Assembly: GCA_951217055.1 (NCBI GenBank)
Contig: OX578281.1
Span: 62,498,043-62,562,042 of the forward strand
DNA from: Gerris lacustris
Lineage: Eukaryota; Arthropoda; Insecta; Hemiptera; Gerridae
DNA: 64,000 nt
Direction: 5' to 3'
The translations under genes and the position numbers were made by a program. Below, one piece after another: positions 37,451-50,900 of this stretch. Below the pieces are notes generated by a model. It saw only the letters and a list, made by a program, of their open reading frames with translations, was not told the DNA's origin and made no database searches. Within the stretch, counting starts at the first letter, position 1. Each line of letters begins with the position of its first letter.

Positions 37451-38872
37451 GTTTATTTAAAGTTAGCATTATTTATTGGTATATATTCTTTATTTGAAAT
37501 ATACCCGAAAAATCCCCACCTAAACCTCCCTATAAATAACGGGTAGTCCTAAAATTTTGAAATAATTCATGCAAATACCTTATTATAGGGCGATGAAAAT
37601 TTCCCGAAAAAATGCATTTACCGTGACGTCAATTACTGATAAAAAAAACATTGTGACCCCTCGAGGGATCGAACCAGCGACCTTTTAATTTTTGTCTGAT
37701 TTTTGGGGCCTTCCACCTAAATTTGTTTATATTTTTTATTTTCGTATAGAGGAGAAATGAGGAAATAATAAAATGTAATTTCATAATATAATAACGTATA
37801 TACCATAGTATAATAACGTATATAACATAATATAATAACGTATAAGCTAATCAAGGAAACGCTAAAAGTACAAGGATACAAGTGAATCCCTGTGATTTTT
37901 TATTAATGACTAATCTTAATCGTAAAACCATTCTTTCTACAAACAAATATTTGTTTCGTAAACCTAGCCAATTTTTAATTGAGTTTCTTCGAAATCTTTA
38001 AAGACAAATAATTGATTTGCTTGATTCACGAAGAGAACTTCGCGTCTACTCATAATTACATAGAATTATGGGAAGAGGGAAGAGTAGAACAGCGGAATGT
38101 TTTAAATACTTCCAAAGAAACGTGAGAGTAGGTCAACCACTTCTTTAGTATTAGTAACATTGACGTCTCATACTGAAAATATATTTGTTTTTTCAAAAAA
38201 GTGAGTTTTATAACATTCTTGTTTTCTTGATACTTACACTCTCGGATTTCAAAAATTAATATTAATATATTTTCTTTCCAATTATGTACATATTTTATCT
38301 TTTATGGTTACATCTTGTCTGAAAAATAGTTAAGAAAAGAAGCCTTATCTACACAAAGAAGTAGATATCAACATAATTTTACGCTGTAATGCCAAATAAT
38401 TTTTACGTAGATGACGTAAACGGATTGTTTAGCAGATCCATCTAGCGACATTGTGCAGAAACTGTAAATTTAGGTTATCCATGGAGGTAAAGAAAAATAA
38501 TGGAGGTAGATATCAACTAGGGCATAAGTGAGGATAATATTTTAAAATTACTACTTATAACGATGTTTTAATTATAATTTATATTTTTTTTGTTGGTTCC
38601 GATATGTTTGTTTTTATTTATTATATATTTTAACTTATTAAAGCTTTATATTATTTTTCTAAATTATATATCTAGTCTTATTAGTAGAATACTCTAGTCT
38701 TCTTGGTCGATTCAAGGTTATCTTTATACTCTGTGTCAAGTGCCGCTTGTTTCAGTGATTACATCCACGGGGGAGGTTCCTTGTTTACGTTTTTTTAAAC
38801 AGTGTGTTTATTGTCGAGTTTGATTTACAATTACGTTATTATCAAATGAGGATTTATTCGATTTAAAAAATA
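37451..38872. other. Intergenic region and presumed OCRL promoter/5' UTR
   Basis: AT-rich, with a repeated ATAATAACGTATA motif near 37785-37850. A B-box-like GGTTCGATCCCTC occurs on the minus strand near 37670. No TATA box could be assigned. The last ~170 bases are less AT-rich and probably hold the 5' UTR. Confidence 0.4.
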
Positions 38873-38956
38873 ATGGCTAATCCATTTGACAGCGGTGGTT
38901 CTGAACTATCGCCTCTTGTCGACTCAAAACTACGCCCTGGTGATGTCATTGTCAAT
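38873..38956 (+). CDS. OCRL: OCRL exon 1 (start, PH domain)
   Basis: Residues 1-28, [20 protein letters not shown] and onward. ATG preceded by in-frame TAA at 38864-38866. Donor GTATCC, phase 0. This junction is less sure than the others because the donor is weak. Confidence 0.75.
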
Positions 38957-41900
38957 GTATCCTTTTGTTTGATTACCAATTTGTTTTTTTACAATTAATA
39001 AATTATAAAAAGTATATATATTGTATATGTTACTAGCTTATTAAATATAAACCATAATAATATTAGTTTAAGTGTGGTAAACAACCTTTTGAAAGCAGAT
39101 ACCACCAAACTGTATCAGTTTAGATAACTTATTTGTTGGTACTTGTCAATTAAATGCTTTTGATCTTATATCCGTGAAGCTGTTATACCAATAAAATTAA
39201 TTCATTCTTTTATACATCAAGTTTTGCATCTATAAGATTGTACAATTATGTAACATTTGGTCGATATAATTTGTTTAAAAATGTAACCGCATCTCAAATT
39301 AAGAATGGTTTAAATCCGTCCAAGATCATTATTATTAGATACTTTTGAAAAATATCTTACTCTTGGCTTACATTTGAGGTGTGTTCTGATTTATTTCGAG
39401 TTAGTTTTTATTTATAAGAAAACTCTCTTACATGATGACCAAATTTTGTGTATTCAACTCAAATATTTTGTTTAAGCTACTTTAAAACTGTTTATTTTAT
39501 AAGTTATTATTGAGTAATCCAGTCATTTTAGAGAAATAGTCAAATGTCTAATGATTTTTTAGAGAAAATTACTGCAATCTACCTCTAATTAATTGTTATA
39601 TAACATATTTAGGTAACACTAGACTAGGTAAAGAAAGTTATAATTGGATAACTTATATAAGAGATTTACAGATTGGTATTTTTGTATACATATTATATGT
39701 TTATTAATACTGAGAACAGTAAAACCTGGCTGCAATAAGCCAGAAAAAATATTTGGCCAATTCATATTGTACATGCCAGAGAAATTTCCTACGGGTTGGT
39801 TAAAGGTGGTTAGAAGTAGCTCTAAATTTCGGCCTGGCACGTACAATATGAATTTACCTAATATTTTAAAAGGAGTCTCATTAGTAATAAATATTCATTT
39901 TTATGAATGAACTAATTCTCAGGTGGTGATCATTCACAAGATAGTCACTACATAGTAAAAGTGTGTGTTATGGTTGAAAATGTAAGCTAATGTGTATGCA
40001 GCCATACTATTACTACGTTCACAAATTGTTTTGGAAATGTTTTTGTAAATGATCCGCTAGTTGAAAACACTGTGTGAACGGAGAATGACGGATCGTATCG
40101 GTTCAAATCCGTTCCACCAAAAATAAATTTATGGGATTGTATTCATAACGCTCGTATGAACAGGTTGTGGAGGGGATCGAGATATCAGCTTATTTTACTC
40201 TTTTCCACTTTTTTAGTTGTTTGTTTTCCTGAGCTTCCATTTTCTTTTTTTTTTTTTTAAAAATGCAAAAACATTTTGAAACAAAAGTTAATACTATAAT
40301 GAACCTGTTAAAAGTTTTAATAACTTGTAAATAAGGAATGTGAAAATTTGCGGGCATATTAAGTAAAATTAATGAAGGTTTTACTTGCGATGTCACCATC
40401 AGGAGTTATCGAAAAATAATATTTTGATCTCCTTTATTTTTTGTTGTGTAAACATGTATCGTTTTAAAAACAAATTGGATTCAAAACCCTTTCATAACGA
40501 TGTGCGAATTTAGTATATGCATCCCCTGACAACTCTCTTACAACATAGGTAAGTTGTTAAGAGTTGGATGGACCCCAATTTTTTTTTCTTTTCTTTTTTT
40601 TTATCAAAGCAGACTTTGATTTAAACAAAGCTGGTGCAAATTATGAGAACGAAACTTGTGCACGAACGAGGTTGTGCTGGCTTTTGTTTACAAGAAGGTT
40701 ATAATATAATATATCACCACTGTTTTAACACTTAAAAAGTACAATTTAACTGGAAAATTTTAGAGGTAAAAATATTTCACACTATCTATCTTAACCTCTA
40801 CTTTATAGTGTATCAAAGTTCTACTACTTGGACTGTGTAAATAATGGTTCAAAGTTTCACAACCACTTGGACCAAGTGGATTTGATAAAAGTTACTCAGA
40901 CCAAGTATACTTGGATCGTGTAAACACGGCTTTATACGGCACAGTGAAGCCATTACTTATCAAGCTATGTTCACTCAGTTTTTGCCATTACTTATCAAGC
41001 TATATTCACTCAGCTTTTGCCATTACTTATCAAGCTATGTTCACTCAGCTTTTGCCATTACTTATCAAGCTATGTTCACTCAGCTTTTGCCATTACTTAT
41101 CAAGCAATGTTCACTCGTCTTTTTTTATTTCCACATCTTATTATACTATTAATTTTAGTATTTGTTTAATATTTAGTTGTTTTTTTTTTTTTTTTTTTTT
41201 AAAAAAATATATATATATATATAAAAAATAATTTACCTTAACGGAATGATGACAGTGTCATGAAGTCAGTCTTACACAGGGATGGCTTGGAATGTCAAGG
41301 ATATTGGCGTTGGTTTCTCACAGCCCCAATTATGCTTTGTTCGTCTTCAATTCCAACAAGTTTCCTCCGCAACATCCGGACAATATCCAGCTGGAAACAA
41401 CCATACCGATAGATGTTAACTTCAAATTTGAAATAAGTAAGTACACACAATATACATAACATGGCATAAATAAGTTTATAAATGAATCTAAGAGCACATC
41501 AATCATTTTATCTAACAAACATATTTTTTGACCCCTGACTCTTCTGATAAATATAGTAGTTCTTTGACTACGGTTCCCATCGCTAAACTTTCATAATTAT
41601 TGTTAAATATAACAATCAAATATATAGTGTTTTAAAAAAACTTAACTCTGCCTATTATTTAATGAGAAAACTAAGAAGTTTTAATTCGGAAAAATTAATG
41701 GTAAATTCATATTGTACATGCCAGGCCGAGATTTAGAGTCACCTCTAACCACTTCTACCCACCTCTAACCATCTCTAACCACCTCTTCCCACTTCTAACC
41801 ACCTCTCACCATCTCTAACCACTTCTAACCACCCTTTAGGAAATTCCTCTTGTTTTGTACAATATGAATTAGCCAAATTAATTATTATGCTTTATTTCAC

Positions 41901-44900
41901 TACCAATTTATTTTATTTTATTGTTATTAATACACTCATTGATTATGCTTAACTATGGGGGAAAACACCCTATTTGTGTCAGACCTGCATGTCAGCCTGC
42001 TTGGCGCCAGCCAAATGCATCTAACGCGTTGTAGATAAACAGACCTTAAGAGTCTTCAAACAATTTAATAAGCTGCCTAAGATCCAATAGTTGTAATGCT
42101 ATTCTAGAATAACATTGTACTTTAGCTTTCTGTTCATTTTTTAATATATTTTAGCATAAATTTCCTATTAATAACATGTTTTGTAAAGACTACTGACTTA
42201 TGTTTTTAGATTCAGAATGTAAGCAGGAAGAAGGGACTGATGTTAGCGTCACTGTTACAAATAGCGATGCTCGGTTGGAATTTGAAATGGTGCCAGGAAC
42301 TAAAACTAGCAACTTTGTTGCCGATATATTTAGAGCTGTAGAAGGTAATTTTTTTGTTATATTATAAAAATAGGTATAATATAACAATGATAACGATCAT
42401 TTGAATTATTATTATTGTTCTGAAATCTGTTGCAATGACTTAAGAACAAAAAAAAGAAAGTAAAACACTAGAAACTTTATTAGGAAAAATTATTAGGCAA
42501 TTTTATATTTATTGAAGGAAAATAAGGCATTAATTGAAAAAGTTTAACATTTTTATTTTAAAAATTAAATCATTAAACAATTAAAAACCGATATTAAATA
42601 TGATTCTTACTTATACTTAAATAAACTAACCTCTTTATTTTTATTTTAAAAATAAAGTTTGTTTTGTCTTGTTCTGTTAAATGTTTACTATTCTATTTTT
42701 ATTTTAACTCCGAAATTTTATTTTGGTTTTAGATGTAAACAAAAACCTCAATTCTCAAGATCAGAATTGGTGGTCGTTCTACGAATGCTCCTCGACTTCT
42801 ACCATACCTGACGACGATTTTCCTGACAGTGTAAGATGTCATTATTATTAATTTTTTTTTGTTTAGTTTATTGTGACATTTTTTTCAATGTCAAATGTTA
42901 CACCTGCTTTTGTATATGTTTTTTTTTTTTTTATTAAGTTGATGTTAGCTTGTCATTTGATAGGTTCTAGTCTTAGAATAATACTAGTCTATATATAGAA
43001 GGAGCATAGAATCGGAATCCTAAGCAATTACTGATAAGAGACTGAAGCCAACTTTTGCCGAGAGGTTGTGTCCTTAAGACCAGGCTGCCAACATAACAAC
43101 ACTCATTTTTTTCATTTAAACAGGAGAAGGTTGGCCATGCTTTAGTAACTATTCAAAGCCCGCTCACAAACATCAAGAAGAAAAACCCTGCCATTGGTTA
43201 TTGTTTACGTTTCACTCTGACGTCATTTTTTACAACTCGCCCAGCATGATATAATAAATATCATTTTTAGCATATTTCAAGCTAAAATAAGATAAAACTC
43301 AAAACAAATATTACAATAAACTAAACTGACAATCAATAATTATAATTTATTAAAAAATTAAATTAAAAAAACCGAAGGCAAATAATTTTAGAGTTATGAC
43401 GTCACAAGTTACAAAAATGAATTTTTAGAACGTGGATTAAGGGACACAACCAAAGTTGACTTCAATGTTATCAGTGATCCTCCTTCTATATATAGTATTA
43501 TTCTAAGGTTCTAGTAATAGTCCAGGAGATAGCGTGCAAAAAAGTGTAACATCAAGCTAGAATTTTGTGTATAAATAAATCTTTTGTTGCCTTTTAAGAA
43601 TATGTGGTCAGTTAAGTTCGTCTGCCAGACATAGCTTGGCAATAAGCATTTGAAAAAAACAAACCGGTGGAGAGCGGCCATGTCCCGCCCTTTTTGGTGG
43701 ATAATGTGATTTTCATGATCCTGATTACGAAATTAGTTAGTAGTCTAAAAATCAAGTTGATGTTAGTTTGTCCCTTAATAGGTGACCTCTTTGGTTTGGA
43801 GTAATATTTGACTTACTTACAGCTTGATTTTTGGTCTACTAACTAATTTTGTACTCAGGATCATGAAAATCACCTGGTCCACCAAAATGGGGCGGTACAT
43901 GCCTGCTCTTCAACAGTTTGTTTTTTTTCAAATGCCTATGCTATGCTATCAAGCTATGTTCCGCAAACGAACTTAGCCAACCTTATATTCTTAAAAGGCA
44001 CCAAAAGATTAACTTATGTACCAAATTTGGCACTCTTTTACTTTGTTACCCACCTTTTTTATTTTGAAATTATATGTACAAAAGTGTGATCTTCCTTTGC
44101 CCCAAAGTAGCTTAGACTAAAGATTCCTTGGTGGGGGCCTGGGTGGCTCGGAGGCTAGAGCGCTTGCCTTGCGATAATGTAAGTTAAGCAGCATCGAGCC
44201 GGGTCAGAAGGTGACCGCAGCCCTAGGTTCGATTCCCGGACCAGGCCCCCCACTCAATGTCCACCCAGCATTGTTTAAACAAATAGGTAGCTCCTCGAAA
44301 GAGTGGCGCCACCAGGTTTCGGCCTAGAAACCATGATGCTGACACTCCTGGTTGTATTACAACCAGGAGGGGAGTCATGGTTAATGACCATAATATCTTC
44401 ACACAAGTGTGAAGATTTCGGACCCTAACCCGGGTTTGTTCAAAGGGCCCACCTAAGTGGCCTGCGTCTTCAGGTGTAAAAGCCCCCCGGAATAAAAAAA
44501 TAAAAGATCCCTTTATCTTAAGGCTCTCTACCGCCCTTTGAGGTTAGGAAAAACAGTAAAATTAAAATTTTATTGGTTTTAAGCAAGATTTATTTTAAGT
44601 AAGATTTATTTTCCTGTGGCTAACAAAGTAAAAGAGTACCTGCAGAGTTGGGGCCTAAACTGGACGCGAAAATCCTCCAATTCAAATGAAAAGGGGGGAA
44701 AAAATAGTGGCCTGTAGAGTTATAAAAAATAATAATTATAAAAGCAATAATAAAAGAACACAAAGAAAGTCCAAGTATTATGGATAGTAAAAGGGGGGTT
44801 ATTTACAATGAAGAGGTTAAGAATAATGATGATAATATACTATAATATTGACCTGGTGTATGGTGTGCAATGCGGAGAAGAGCTCGAGTCTGCAAACTGG

Positions 44901-47900
44901 ATCGGGCATTCAGATGGAGACAGACTCTGGCTCTGGAGACGATTATAGTATGTCTGGGCAGACATACAAGGAAGAACTGAAAATATGCGGTGGCTTGGTG
45001 AACTGAATCGGTTTACAAGTGTCCAGGTGGACAAAGAAGGAAGGGGTTTTTTAACTGAGGTGAAGAAAATAATTTAACCGGGCAGATATATCTCTTCCAC
45101 ATACTCACTTCTATCTCACATGACTGGCAAAATGTAACTTCTCTGGCCAGGCTGGCCAATACAAAATAAATATAAAAATAAACTATACAAAGATCTGTTA
45201 GAAATATGAAGGTTCTAAACAAAGATTAGCTCACAAAGGGGAACACACTCAGCTGTGCCCTGGAACAAATAAAAATATTTAATATAAAATAAAAAAAATA
45301 TACTTTTCCTTTAACATAATAATAAAATAAATGGTAAATAAATAATATTATTTACATATAAATAAATTAAATAAACTGTGGCTTTAGCAGTACCCAAAAT
45401 TCTAGCTTGATGTTAGTCAAAAAATTTTTGCACACTATCTCCTGGACTATTATGTACAATATGTATGTATTTTTACACATATTGTTCATATAGATTTACC
45501 AGGTTTTATATTTTTATATATAATATACTTAATTTATTTAATGTATTTTTTTCTTGTAAATAAAATTGATGGATCTGTTTCTGAAAACAATCTAACACAA
45601 TAGTCTTCTTTTGTACTTTCTTCTACAACATCAGTTTACCTATTGTTTCCTTAACACTTCTTAATTTGGCTCAATAAGCTCAGTAATAAAAGGATCTAAG
45701 GTAAAAGAATTAACTAGATTTTAGCCTTGTTTGACTTCTGTGTGCTTTTTTTTTTGTTACCTTGCAGACTCCTGGAATTATCACTAATTGAACTAAAAAT
45801 TTACTTACAATCTGGGCACTTCTTTAGATTGTTACTCCCCTTATAAAAAAAACAGAGGGAAGTAACAATCTAAAGAAGGTGTACAGAATGTTCTTCTTTA
45901 GGCTGTTAATACCCTTATAAAAATAGAAGTGTGATATTCCTTTGTCCTAAAGTACATTGGACTAAACATCCCTTTGCCTTAATAATTATTCAGTCAAAGT
46001 TATTATATTCGAAAAAAAAAACAAAAAAACATAAGGGAGTAACAATCTAAAGAAGTACCTCGATCTTACACTATTTACTATTCACTTGAAATTATTTTAT
46101 CACTTTTTTTTTTAATTTTATATAAAACCTTCATTCTTTTTAACAGAATCCAATTTGCTAGAAATAGTTATTTATGTAACTAGGCAGCAAAATGGAATTT
46201 TTCTGACGAATGATTAAAAGTTAGCCTCCGAGCCGGAGGCGAGGACAGGCTATGGAAATTAACTGCCGAGGCGAAGCCGAGGCAGGTAATTTATTTGATT
46301 GACTGCCGAGGCGAAGCCGAGGCAGACAATATATCAATATGAGGCAGAAATGTTTCCTTTGCTGCCTTGTTGCATACAATATTTTTCCTACTGGCGGCAG
46401 AAAAATGTTTCCTATAAATAATATTTATTTCATAATACTTACTTACTTATCAAATACTATTATTGAACTATTTAAATTTAAAATAAAAGCAAGCTACAAT
46501 ATTAAATATTACAATTATAAATATTGAATTGACAGAAATACAGTAAAAACAAAACAAAATGATGATAATAGACGAGCTGCAGTGTTGCCACTAATTTAAT
46601 TTTTTTATGACTATTTTAAGACCTACTATTTTCTATAATATTTAAATTTCATTTTATCTTTTTACTCCATTCTATTTTATAAATATAATCTATTATAAGT
46701 ATTTGTAAACGTTTTTTTATAAATTCATAATATTTTTAAGGTAAATTGTTCAAATAATTTAGGTTAAAGATAATATATAAAAGAAAAGGTTGTTTGTTTA
46801 TTTATTTGTAGCGGGGAATGTGGGCGTGGCTTAGCCTGGAAAAATCCTCAGCAAAATACGATTTTGCCGCCTAGGCAGCAAAATCGTATTTTGCTGCGTA
46901 TTGTAAAGTTTTCTTGAAACCTCAGAGAAATTAAATTTTCATGCCTAAAAACAGTTCAATAATGCGTAATTTTGCTGCCGCTAGTAGGAAAAAATAATTA
47001 TGCAGAAATTAACGTTTTAGATGCCATTAGATGACCTAGACCTTCCTATTAGAGATGGCGGTGCTAGAGGACCTGTTGTCAGAGAGAATTTTATCAGATT
47101 GGAAATGGCCAAGAAAGAAGAATTATACACATATGCCCAACCTTTCAGGTAAATAATTATAATGAATTAATAAAAATCTATTTTGGATAATCTATTATTG
47201 TTATTATATTATTATTATAATCTTCTATATAAATAAAAATGAATGTTTGTCTGCATGTCTCTTATGCCTTCCTAAACCGTTCATTTGCGATGAAAATTTG
47301 GGGAATGGTTGGGCGCATGCCGGGGAAGGTTTCTGAGTTAGTAAAAGTATGTTCCGATAGATGGCGTGCGCGTCGTTTCACTAAATGTGTGAATTTCGTA
47401 TTGTTTAACTGCCTGTTTAATTGACTGTTAGGCAGTACGAAGTTTGCCAGGTCAGCTAGTTAATAATATTAGTAATATAATAATACTTGTAGCCATTATT
47501 TATAGTAGAACTCTGGCAATTCAATCTAATCCCCAATTATCTAAATTGAATCACTGTGAGAAAATTTGGGCACCACCCTTTTCAAAAAGGGTAAGAACAA
47601 GGAGGATGAAAGAATAAACAAGGAAATAAAAGAAAATATATAAGAAATATTAGTGGTTGGGGGGAGGGGGGATTTTTTTTGGGGGTATATTTATTAAACC
47701 AATAAAGAATGCAACATTTAAAAAAGCATATATATATTTGTAACCTACTCTTTAAAAATATAAATTTTTGTGTTTACCATATTTTTGCATATAGGACATG
47801 CGCATATTTATTTTGTAACTTCTGTATATTTTTTCTATGGTTGGGTCAAAAAGTTGCACCAGTGTTTTAAATCAGCTCTTTAGCTTAAATGTTTCGGGCT

Positions 47901-50900
47901 CAAAAGGCAGACACATCACCCTTGGCTTAAAGGTTTTAGAAGTATCTACGAAGCCCTAAAAATGTGCTTCTGACTCAGTAATACAAATATAAATGTAAAT
48001 GTTGATAAAAAGTGTTTGACATCGTGAAAGTAAATTAGGTTCGATGTGGCAAGATTTTACTTGTTTACCCACCGTTTGTTTACATAATTGTGTTTGACAT
48101 TTTTTTTCAAATTAATTGACAATCTTAACTGGGGAATGTTCAAATATTCCTTTGGAACAAAGGAATATCACACTTCTGAAAATAAAAATGACAATATCCG
48201 TTAGTCTAACTATCTAGTAAGGTAAAGTTTCCTTTAATCCAATAAATTTTGAACAAAAGAATAGTTCACTTGTATTTAATTATAAATAAAAAAATAAATA
48301 AATACATTTGAGTGGGTAATAAAGTAAAAGAGTGCCGTTTTAGTTGCCACCTGAGCTTGTGAAGGTACTTAAGCAATAAATTCAAAAGCCTGCATGTGTA
48401 CTGTCTACCCCTATTATATTTTATATATTTCACATATTTATTTACGATTTTTACTCAAAATGGACCAATTTGCCCCCTAATATAATAAAAATATCTTTTA
48501 AATTTAAGGTAATAATTGTCAAATATAAAAATTGTGATTTTCTAATTAAACTTCTTAATATTTATATATACATTTTTCTAATGAATATTAACTTTTGATT
48601 ATTATTTTAGAGTGTTTGTTGGTACTTGGAACGTGAATGGCCAAGCTCCGTCTATCGGTCTGTCAGATTGGCTGTCAGTTGATTCAGAACCACCAGACAT
48701 TATTGCTGTAGGCTTTCAAGAGTTAGACCTGTCTAAAGAAGCTTTTCTATTTAATGACAGTCCAAGGGAAGCTGAATGGCTGTAAGTAGATTATATTTAT
48801 TTTTATTTAAATCTAGATGTCTCAATTGAGTTTTTGTAAAAAAAAAACAACTGTCAAAAGGCGTATAGACCACCTTACGCGTCACTGTGAGAGGACTGTC
48901 TTAATTTTTATAATTACCCTAATTAGTGAGATGAATGAGAGGATTTGTTTTTTACATTTAATTAAAGATGGCTGCAGATCTCACGTCAAGTCCATAGGTC
49001 AATTAGGATTGACCTATGGACTTTATAAAAGATAATTTTAACTCTTAAGCCTCGTTCACACGACGACACTAAAGTCGCGACATTTAATGCCGTGACACTG
49101 TTTGACACTCAGCGTCTTAGTTATAGTGCGTTTAGTGCCATGACATCTACTGTTCATACGACGACACTCGGTGACACTAATGTCGCGGCATTAAATGTCG
49201 CGACATTTAGTGTCATCGTGTGAACGAGGCTTTATGATATTTGACCGGAATGTAATTTATTATTATAAAAATATCTTTAGCTCTATCATCATTATTTTAG
49301 GAGCAGCGATAGATTTTTTAGGGTAAAATGGTGGTACTTTGGAAAATAACAAAAAAAATTATTGTGGCGAAACTATTGAGAATTGACTCATGGTATATAT
49401 ATTTTTTTGTTACAAATGATGGGTAGAATCTGCCCTCTTCGTTTGTTACATCTTCGACCAAACACCCTGTATAATACAAAACTGATAATATAATTCAAAA
49501 CTGACACAATAAAAAAATCATCAAATCAAGCAAATCTAAAAATTAAGATGATCTGTGTGCTAAGTGTTTTTTTTTTTTTTTTTGTTTTTTTTTTAATATA
49601 TCAGCCTACCTAATCCAGTAATGATTTTATTAGAATTCAGAATAAGTATCCTTGAAATCCTTAGGCTACGGCCACCCCGGAGCTACCTCGCTTGGAGCCT
49701 AGCGGCTTGGTGAGTCGCCATGTAGAATAGAATTATTAATAGAATTTCATATGTATCCTTGCAATCCTTAGGGTATGCAATATGCAATACACTACATTCA
49801 TAGTAGGGTCGTGAAAATGTTAAAGAGAAATTTATCGGGTCGCGGCAACTAAAATTTTGGGAAACGCTGCTCTAGACTAGACAGGACTCAACTGCTAGCA
49901 TCTTGGAGTTGCCCTTCCACACTTCCTAGTTTGTTTACATCGTTATCTTTCTATACCATTAAACCCTCATAAAACCCTAACTAGAACCAAATTAAAGTTT
50001 TTAAAACTGGTCTGTATTGAGGACCATAACTAGAACTTTTTGCGTCTCTGGGTGTTACTAAAATTGATGGTATAAATTATTGTATATTTATGTCAGTTTT
50101 ATATTAATTCTAAACTAAACTCTATCTCTCACTACTAAGCATGTAGAGGTACATTTTTTTAACTTTGTATTTCTACTATTATAACTATTGATGGTATTAA
50201 ATAATTTGCAGTGGTGCAGTTAAGAAGGCCTTACACCCAGGTGCTCAGTACCAGAAAGTGACGTTGGTAAGGTTAGTAGGCATGATGCTGATTGTATTTG
50301 TACAAACAGATCTCATGCAGTATGTCAAGAACATTGCCTTCGATACTGTCGGCACTGGCATCATGGGCAAACTTGTGAGTATTTTAAATTTAAATAAATT
50401 TGAATTTACTTTTTAATTATGAATTAACCTTGATTGATAAAATGTCCGTATTTCTGTTAACCTAAGTTTTTAGTTTGTTAGATTTTTTAAATTTTATTTT
50501 GAAATAATTTCTCCTTTTTGCAGGGTAACAAGGGTGGAGTTTCTATTAGGATGGATATTCATAATACGACTGTTTGCTTTGTTAATACTCATTTGGCTGC
50601 TCATGTAGAAGAATTTGAAAGAAGAAATCAAGACTATAGGGACATCGTATCTAGGACTTCCTTCACTAGATTTTTACCTGCTAAACATATTAAAGATCAC
50701 GAGTAAGTTATAGTTATAGTGTTATATCACATTTTTTAGAATCTTTAATTGATCGATTGGCTTAGTTGATTGTAAGATTAGGGCATTTCCCCAATGATCT
50801 AAAGTGTGAAAATTGGTACAAAAGTGTCAAAGTTAAAAAAAACCACAAAGATGACATTGTGAACTATGTAAAAACAGGGGGGGGGGGGGGGGGGGGGGAG

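Noticed and set aside
49780..49870. hAT right end suggested by ATTTTGGGAAACGCTG
   Set aside because: It looks like a hAT terminus, but no matching left end or target duplication was found.
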